From Methylomonas subterranea (GTDB lineage Bacteria; Pseudomonadota; Gammaproteobacteria; Methylococcales; Methylomonadaceae), in NCBI RefSeq assembly GCF_024505185.1, contig NZ_JANIBJ010000007.1, forward strand, positions 1 to 64,000: DNA of 64,000 nucleotides. Direction: 5' to 3'. Below, piece by piece: positions 58,657 to 64,000 of this stretch. How positions within the stretch are numbered: position 1 is the first letter of the stretch; every line of letters starts with the position of its first letter. The translations under genes were made by a program, and so were the position numbers. A model generated the notes under the pieces. That model was not told where the DNA came from and ran no database searches. It saw only the letters and a list, made by a program, of their open reading frames with translations.

Positions 58657-59176
58657 GTATCCATTCCGGCGCAATATTCGCGGGATCAAGGCCGGCGGCG
58701 GCCCAATCGTGGGTATACCAGCCCCGGTTGACGAAATGTTTAAAGGAACTATGCGGCCAGTCGGCGGGAGAATGCGCCAAGCCGTGTTTGACCGGATTGT
58801 AATGCAGATAATCCAGGTGGCGCCGAAAGTCGCTTTCGTCGCGCAAGCAATGCTCGTAAAAGCGCGGTTGCCAAACGGTTTTGGCGCCGTCCGCCTTGAC
58901 CCTGGCGCTAATGCGCCGCGAAAACGCCGTTTTCACCATTTGCCAGCGGCTGGAAAAGTCGGCGTCGTCCGGCGGCAGGCGCCATATGCAATGCAGATGG
59001 TCCGGCAAAACCACCGCCGCCAACAGATCGAAAGGCCGCTTGTTCTTGACCTCCCGAAACGCTTGCCGAAGCAACATGACCCGTTGCCGGTCGCAAAAAA
59101 TCGCCCGGCGTCAATAAGTCACCACGGTAAAAAAATAACAGCCGCCCGGAATGTACAAACGTCGGTAGTCGCTCAT
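58643..59176 (-). pseudogene. REP-associated tyrosine transposase (RAYT) with a nonsense codon
   Basis: A Y1-transposase-like gene. In one frame from the ATG at 59176 it encodes 177 codons: MSDYRRLYIPGGCYFFTVVT-Y, then TGA (59113-59111) where the family has arginine (Y-R-R-R), then normal sequence. The HUH histidines are H60 and H62 (LPDHLHCIW) and the catalytic tyrosine is Y126 (HYNPVKHG). A single C-to-T change, CGA to TGA, explains the stop. Restart at the ATG 59077 would give 144 residues lacking the first strand. REP pairs lie on both sides, as expected for this family. Confidence 0.88.
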
Positions 59177-59243
59177 GAGGCAAAGTCGGCCGGAAAAGTG
59201 GTTTGCCAGCCTAGCGCGCGCAAGCGTTTTCGGCAAGCCGGTG

Positions 59244-59277
59244 TGCCGGAAACGCCTGGCGGCTTATTCCGGCCTAC
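59244..59277. repeat. REP unit upstream of the RAYT gene
   Basis: GTGCCGGAAACGCCTGGCGG to TTATTCCGGCCTAC, near-identical to the right units at 58446 and 58624. The left partner before it (59187-59235) is strongly degenerate. The remaining bases up to 59718 hold short hairpins (59609-59630, 59628-59655) and no gene. Confidence 0.85.
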
Positions 59278-59718
59278 AAGTCTCCTTTGTATCACCAATG
59301 TAATACGTTTAACCGAATTGTCATGGACGTGTAACTGAAACCGCGCATTTGCTTTGAAACAATATGTCCAAGGCTCGGGGGAGCGTATGCGCAACCTCCG
59401 GCCAACGGATAGGGAAAACGTGGGAACAGGGACGGCACGCAGAGGGAGCGGCAAGGGAGCGGGTTAGGGAGTTGGAAAACAGGGGGTTCAAAAAATGGTA
59501 GCGGGGAAACGCCACTCTTTGAGTGTTAGATAGTAAAGCGTGTAAAAGCCAAACCCGTCGCGAGGCGGGGACGGAAAATCACGGGTCTTGATGTTAGTCG
59601 TACTCCCGCCGGGAGTAGCCGCGTAAGGGCTTGCCGCCCGCAAGGGCGGCAATGACAAGGAAGCCAAGACGGCCGGATCGTCACCTTGTGTACAACCAAT
59701 TTAAACATGAGGAAATCT

Positions 59719-60519
59719 ATGAAAATTTTAGCTAAATCGGTTGCCGTCGCGGCAATCGCCATGTCCATGACCGGCGTTGCCGAGGCCCGTATTCAGGCTA
59801 TCGGCGATGCAACAGCTGACGGTAGCGAGTTGTTGTTCAACTTGGTCAACTATACCGCCCAAAACAGCTACACGCTGGATCTGGGTATCACGATTGCCCA
59901 ATTCCGCACCAGCAGCGATCAGACTCTGGATTCATGGTCCGCCTTGTTGAATGCGGACAGCAATTTTCAAGCATTCCTGGCGACTTACGATGCCAGCCAC
60001 AACGTAACCTGGGGTGTTTCCGGCGGTCATCAGCTGTTGAATGAACTGAGCGATTTACCGATCTTCGGTTTCTACACCACCTCGGTAAGCGCCGCGCCGG
60101 CGGTAATCGACGTTAATGCCGCCGATATTAACAACACACAAGGCGTGTGGAGTACGCTGGTTGCGGACATTCAAACCCAGGACAGCAACGCCAACAACCT
60201 GAGCACCTTTAGAAGCGTCGGCGAGCAAGGTTATACCGCTGTTTACGGCAACGACTTCCTGACCGCGCTGCCATTCCAGGCCCAGGGCAATGTCGGCGAA
60301 GCGCTGGCTTTTCTGCAGGAAAGAGTCAATGCCGATGATTTCGATACCGGCGAATTGACGGTTTTCGGCGGCAAATGGTTGTTCGACATCAACAACGGCG
60401 TCGCGGTACTGAAATACGACGTATCGGCGGTATCTGAAGTACCGGTGCCGGCCGCCGCGTGGATGTTCGGTAGCGCTCTTTTGGGCCTGCTGGGTCTGAA
60501 CCGTCGTAAAGCCGCTTAA
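59719..60519 (+). CDS. PEP-CTERM (VPVPA-type) exported protein
   Basis: A 266-residue protein: signal peptide (MKILAKSVAVAAIAMSMTGV... cut near AEA), a beta-rich domain with repeated N-F-V-x-Y and T-L-D-x-G patterns, and the tail VPVPAAAWMFGSALLG, then NRRKAA. The ATG at 59719 follows GAGGA with proper spacing; upstream ATGs lack this. A possible weak Pho-like pair lies far upstream (59318) but is not counted. Function unknown. Confidence 0.88.
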   Translation: MKILAKSVAVAAIAMSMTGVAEARIQAIGDATADGSELLFNLVNYTAQNSYTLDLGITIAQFRTSSDQTLDSWSALLNADSNFQAFLATYDASHNVTWGVSGGHQLLNELSDLPIFGFYTTSVSAAPAVIDVNAADINNTQGVWSTLVADIQTQDSNANNLSTFRSVGEQGYTAVYGNDFLTALPFQAQGNVGEALAFLQERVNADDFDTGELTVFGGKWLFDINNGVAVLKYDVSAVSEVPVPAAAWMFGSALLGLLGLNRRKAA

Positions 60520-60520
60520 G

Positions 60521-60630
60521 CCTTTAGGATTCCGGCCCTAATAACTGCCCTATTTATACCCCTCACCCTAACCCTCTCCCGGAGGGCGAGGGAACAGAAT
60601 GCGGAAGTTATTTTGGGCGGAATCCTTAGG
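60521..60630. repeat. 110-bp palindromic MITE-like element
   Basis: Ends AGGATTCCGGCCCTAATAAC (from 60526) and AGTTATTTTGGGCGGAATCC (to 60625) are inverted copies, outermost CCTTTAGG and CCTTAGG. The core is CCCTCACCCTAACCCTCTCC / GGAGGGCGAGGG. The clearest copy of this family; others at 38691 and 39552. Confidence 0.82.
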
Positions 60631-60718
60631 CAGGCAAACGGCCGGCGCGTCAGGGATGACGGCTTTGCCACGGCGGCGGGCCGGCCAAGGTATGTTTTTA
60701 ATTTCCATGGTAATCAAT

Positions 60719-62287
60719 ATGAAAAAGCACGTATTATCGGCCGCCGTTGCGCTGGCTTCTTTGGCGGGATTCTCGCAAGGCGCTCTGGCGCACGCACCGG
60801 GCGTGACGCCCGATCTGGAAATCTTCATGTCCGGAGCCACCGCGCCGGATAAAGGCCTGAAAGCCCTGTTCACAAGCATGTGCACACCCGGCACGCTGGA
60901 TATCTACCGCGACGATCCGGGCGCGGCTTCCACCAAGGGCAGAAACCACAACGCCTTCTTTTGCACCGTATCCGCCTCTGAAATCCCCAACCTGACGGTA
61001 AACGGTTCGGCGGTAACCAGCGCGAAAATTCTGTTTCACAAACGTTCGCAAGGCGGCTCGGCGCAGGGCGTCAACCCCTTGATCGACGGCGTGGCGATTG
61101 CGCACATGCGCATAGACAACGGCAACTGCACCAACGTGGGCTCGGGCAACTGGGATTGTAACGCGGCCGGTGCCAACCTGGTGAACGTGGTGTCCGATGC
61201 CGGCGTATCCGACGTGGAACCCAAATTGTTCGTCGGCCCCAACAAACCTTCCAATGCCTCGGCGGTTAATCCAGCCCAGGCCGATGCGGTGCTGACCGTG
61301 GTGCCGGCGGCCTCCCTGATTTTCGGCGTGCCGGTTACCGACAACCTGTATATCGCCCTGCAAAAAGCCCAGGGCTTGCTGGATGCGCCCAGCAGCTGCA
61401 GCGCCGGCGCTTATACCGAGGCCTGCATGCCCAGCCTGAGCAAGGAGCAGGTGGCTACCCTGGTATCCGGTCAAATCAAGCGCTGGAACGAGTTCAGCGT
61501 CAACGGCACTGCCCTGACCACCCTGACCGCCGGCATGACCTATACCGACGACACCGTCAACCCGCCGGTGGTGCGCAACGTCACTCCGTCCGATACCAAG
61601 CTGCATTTTTGCAAGCGTATCGACGGTTCCGGTACCGGCGCGCAAATGTACGCCAAATTCCTCAACAACCCCTGCAGCACGGCCGGTCTGGATCCTGATT
61701 GGGGCGGAAGCGCGCTGGCTGGTCCGGTCAAGCACGAGGTATCCGGTTCCGGCGACATGGAATTGTGTCTGACCGACTTTGCCCGCGGCACCAACACGGC
61801 TAAAAAAGTCACCAGCACCAACCCAGACGTGTTCACCACCGATGTCAATCCCAGTTTAGCCACCGGCTGGGCCATCGGCATGCAAAGCCTGGAAAACAAT
61901 GCCACCCATACCAGACCTTACCGTTTCGTCAAGGTCGACGGCGTGGCGCCAACCCTGGAAAACGTCTTCAAGGGCAGATACATGGACTGGGTGGAATATA
62001 CCTTCCAATACCGTAAAGCCATCAGCCAGGACAAGAAAACCGTGATCGCCCAAATCGCCAAGGATGCCGGCGCGCCCAGCATCATTGCCACCGAGTTGAA
62101 TTCCGGTTTTGTGCATCCGTTCGGCCCATCGGGCTATCTGGCTAACGGCAATAACTTCAGCTACAGCCATACCTTGAATCTGAATGCGCCGGTCAACCCC
62201 TACTCGCACGAAGTCAAGGGTTCCTTGAGCAACTGCCAGGTACCGGTTATCAAATCGGTCGTCAACAACAACAAGCCTATCAATTAA
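60719..62287 (+). CDS. Exported substrate-binding-like protein (PstS-like)
   Basis: A 522-residue protein with a signal peptide (MKKHVLSAAVALASLAGFSQ, cut near GALA). The start of the mature protein, DLEIFMSGATAPDKGLKAL, resembles the S-G-x-T-A-P opening of PstS-type binding proteins. The C-terminal third has IIATELNSGFVHPFGPSGYL. It is longer than PstS (about 350) and cysteine-containing (C-x-C pairs spread through the sequence), so it is a distant relative at best. An in-frame ATG at 60707 is an alternative start. It may bind phosphate or an ester. Confidence 0.6.
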   Translation: MKKHVLSAAVALASLAGFSQGALAHAPGVTPDLEIFMSGATAPDKGLKALFTSMCTPGTLDIYRDDPGAASTKGRNHNAFFCTVSASEIPNLTVNGSAVTSAKILFHKRSQGGSAQGVNPLIDGVAIAHMRIDNGNCTNVGSGNWDCNAAGANLVNVVSDAGVSDVEPKLFVGPNKPSNASAVNPAQADAVLTVVPAASLIFGVPVTDNLYIALQKAQGLLDAPSSCSAGAYTEACMPSLSKEQVATLVSGQIKRWNEFSVNGTALTTLTAGMTYTDDTVNPPVVRNVTPSDTKLHFCKRIDGSGTGAQMYAKFLNNPCSTAGLDPDWGGSALAGPVKHEVSGSGDMELCLTDFARGTNTAKKVTSTNPDVFTTDVNPSLATGWAIGMQSLENNATHTRPYRFVKVDGVAPTLENVFKGRYMDWVEYTFQYRKAISQDKKTVIAQIAKDAGAPSIIATELNSGFVHPFGPSGYLANGNNFSYSHTLNLNAPVNPYSHEVKGSLSNCQVPVIKSVVNNNKPIN

Positions 62288-62340
62288 GGCTCGATAGGGA
62301 CGGACGGGCGGCAGGGACGCCGCACAGGGATGTAGTTTAA

Positions 62341-62372
62341 TCGGCCGGCCGCGGGTTTCTGCGGTCGGCCGG
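62341..62372 (+). terminator. GC-rich hairpin after the binding-protein gene
   Basis: An imperfect 11-bp inverted repeat CGGCCGGCCGC / GCGGTCGGCCG with an 8-base loop, about 55 bp after the stop. No T-run, so the termination role is uncertain. Confidence 0.4.
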
Positions 62373-62519
62373 AGTCACGAGGCCCGGCCAGTCAATCTTG
62401 CCGGGTCTTGCTTGACTTAAGTTGCCGGCAGGCAGCGACGATGATTTGTCAAGACATTTTTACAACACTTTTACGGGTATGTCTGACATACCTTTTTTTG
62501 TTTAGGCCGACTCGCCGAC

Positions 62520-62537
62520 TTGTCACAAAACCTTAAA
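62520..62537 (+). promoter_or_regulatory. PhoB box before the two-partner-secretion gene
   Basis: TTGTCAC at 62520 and CCTTAAA at 62531, 11 bp apart, with a TAGAAT -10 at 62548-62553, about 10 bp downstream. The second unit is weak. Confidence 0.55.
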
Positions 62538-62608
62538 GATTCCTGCCTAGAATAGCCGGCTGGCGGTTTTCAGCGGGAGAACCGGTTTATTTCGGAACAT
62601 TCCAAACC

Positions 62609-64000
62609 ATGCAGTTAAACGATACCCGATTCGCAAACGTTGTCCTGATGGCGACCAGCTTTGTATTGCTGGCGCCCGGCCCGGTCCGGGGCCAGGAAGT
62701 GGAGATGATGGACGAGGCGGAGCAAACACAAGCGCAAGCGGAGCAGCCCGGCGGGCAAGCCAATGCAGCCAGCTTCGATTTGCTGGAATTACGGATCAAG
62801 GGCAACAGCCTGATCGAGAAAAAACAGCTGGAACGCACCATTTATCCGTTTCTGGGGCCGAAAAAAAGCATAGACATCGTCGAACAGGCCCGCGCCAGCC
62901 TGGAAGAGCTGTATCGCAGTCTGGGTTATCAGACCGTGGCGGTGGATATTCCCGAGCAGGATGTCAAAAACGGCGTGGTGTATCTGCAGGTTTCCGAAGG
63001 CAAAATTTCCAAATTGCGGGTCAAGGACTCGCGGTATTTCGATCAAGGCCGGATCAAGGCCACGGTGTCCGAGCTGGCGGAAGGCACGGTACCCAATTTT
63101 CCCAAGATGCAGGCCCAGCTGGCGGAGCTCACCGCCCAGAGCAACGATAGACAGATCGTGCCCATCCTGCGAGCCGGCGAAACGCCGGGCACGCTGGAAG
63201 TGGATTTGAAGGTCAAGGACGAACTGCCCTTGCACGCCAAGCTGGAAATCAACGCCCACAACACCGCCAATACCTCGCGTTTGCGCACCATCGCCTCGGT
63301 ACGCTACGACAACCTGTGGCAGAAATATCATAGCGCTTCCTTGATGTATCAGACCGCGCCGGAAAATCCGCAAGAGGTGGATGTGCTGGTGGGCAGCTAC
63401 GTGATGCCAGTGTTCGATAGCGACAAGCGTTTGGCCATGTATGCGGTCAGTTCGTCTTCTACCTCGCAGGTGGCCAGCGCCGGTGCGCTGGCCGTGATCG
63501 GTACCGGCGATATTTACGGCGCCCGCCTGATCAGCCCGCTGAAGGCACTGAAGGATTATTCGCACAATCTGACGGTGGGTTTCGATTACAAGGATTTCAA
63601 GGAAGATTTGGCCTTGCTGGGGGCGGATACCCTGAAAACCCCCATTCATTACCTGCCGTTCATGGCGCAATACAGCGGCGTTCTGCGCGGCAAGGAGTCG
63701 CTGTTGAGTTTTAATTTCGGGGTGAATTTCGCTATTCGCGGCTTGGGCAGCGAAGAAAGGCAATTCGCCGAGAAACGCTTTCTGGCCCGTTCCAATTACG
63801 CCTATCTGACCGGCGGGTTGAATTTTCGCCACGATCTGCCCTGGGACATGATGCTGGTCAGCCGCGTCAACGGCCAGTATGCCGATTCGCCGATGATCAG
63901 TAACGAACAGTTTTCCATGGGCGGCGCGCAAAGCGTGCGCGGTTACCTGGAAACCCATGCCCTGGCCGACGACGGCATCACCGGTTCTCTGGAGTTGTAC
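62609..64000 (+). CDS. ShlB/FhaC-family two-partner secretion transporter, cut by the window end
   Basis: An outer-membrane transporter that exports a TpsA exoprotein. The first 464 codons are visible without a stop. Signal peptide (about 1-29), a glutamine/glutamate-rich linker, POTRA-type domains (about 52-200, beginning FDLLELRIKGNSLIEKKQLE), and a barrel with the conserved GGAQSVRGY at about 438-447, the loop-6 signature of the Omp85/TpsB superfamily. The partner exoprotein should follow beyond the window. The ATG at 62609 has GGAA nearby. A weak Pho box lies 72 bp upstream. Confidence 0.88.
   Translation, partial: MQLNDTRFANVVLMATSFVLLAPGPVRGQEVEMMDEAEQTQAQAEQPGGQANAASFDLLELRIKGNSLIEKKQLERTIYPFLGPKKSIDIVEQARASLEELYRSLGYQTVAVDIPEQDVKNGVVYLQVSEGKISKLRVKDSRYFDQGRIKATVSELAEGTVPNFPKMQAQLAELTAQSNDRQIVPILRAGETPGTLEVDLKVKDELPLHAKLEINAHNTANTSRLRTIASVRYDNLWQKYHSASLMYQTAPENPQEVDVLVGSYVMPVFDSDKRLAMYAVSSSSTSQVASAGALAVIGTGDIYGARLISPLKALKDYSHNLTVGFDYKDFKEDLALLGADTLKTPIHYLPFMAQYSGVLRGKESLLSFNFGVNFAIRGLGSEERQFAEKRFLARSNYAYLTGGLNFRHDLPWDMMLVSRVNGQYADSPMISNEQFSMGGAQSVRGYLETHALADDGITGSLELY

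Noticed and set aside
59111-59113. UGA in the RAYT gene read as selenocysteine
   Set aside because: There is no downstream SECIS-like hairpin and relatives have arginine at this place; a nonsense mutation is simpler.
59318-59335. TTGTCAT / GTGTAAC pair as a tenth Pho box
   Set aside because: It is almost 400 bp from the next gene, has no good -10, and the second unit is weak.

Overview
The window comes from a chromosome of about 55% GC. It looks like a gammaproteobacterium, most likely a Methylococcales methanotroph close to Methylomonas. That placement is inferred from gene order (zapA-6S RNA, ygfB-pepP-ubiH, aroK-aroB-damX-hemE), from an exosortase/PEP-CTERM system and from the protein sequences. 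No methane-oxidation gene lies in the window.

Region 1 (1-1500) is AT-rich, holds small unknown genes and looks acquired. Region 2 (1600-30000) is mostly conserved housekeeping: aspartokinase, a divergent GAPDH relative, a Fic-fold protein that has lost its catalytic histidine, tgt, 6S RNA, the zapA pair, ygfB-pepP-ubiH, sixA, secA, glycogen phosphorylase, trmL, an XrtD-like exosortase, a WecA-like phosphotransferase, pyrF, aroK-aroB-damX, hemE, tmRNA, a TacA-TacT toxin-antitoxin pair and a DnaQ/GIY-YIG fusion.

Region 3 (30100-64000) is the striking part. It collects exported phosphate-related functions: a porin / anion-binding protein / diguanylate cyclase operon, a PhoA-type phosphatase, two Tat-dependent PhoX-type proteins, an ExeM/NucH nuclease with a dockerin, a metallophosphoesterase, several exosortase-anchored PEP-CTERM proteins (one cohesin-like), tatABC, a type II secretion operon gspGHIJKLM, a PstS-like binding protein and the start of a two-partner-secretion transporter. 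Nine promoter regions here carry PhoB-like boxes, meaning 7-bp CTGTCAT-like units at exact 11-bp steps. Where a -10 hexamer is visible, it sits about 10 bp downstream. I read the region as a phosphate-starvation secretome island: nucleases and phosphatases are exported by Tat and T2SS, or tethered by exosortase and cohesin/dockerin, to scavenge phosphate from DNA and organic esters.

Region 3 is also full of palindromic repeats. These include REP pairs next to a REP-associated transposase gene broken by a nonsense codon, a direct duplication of the gspM tail plus its REP, and two families of MITE-like elements, one nested in the other. No CRISPR array, rRNA or tRNA gene was seen.
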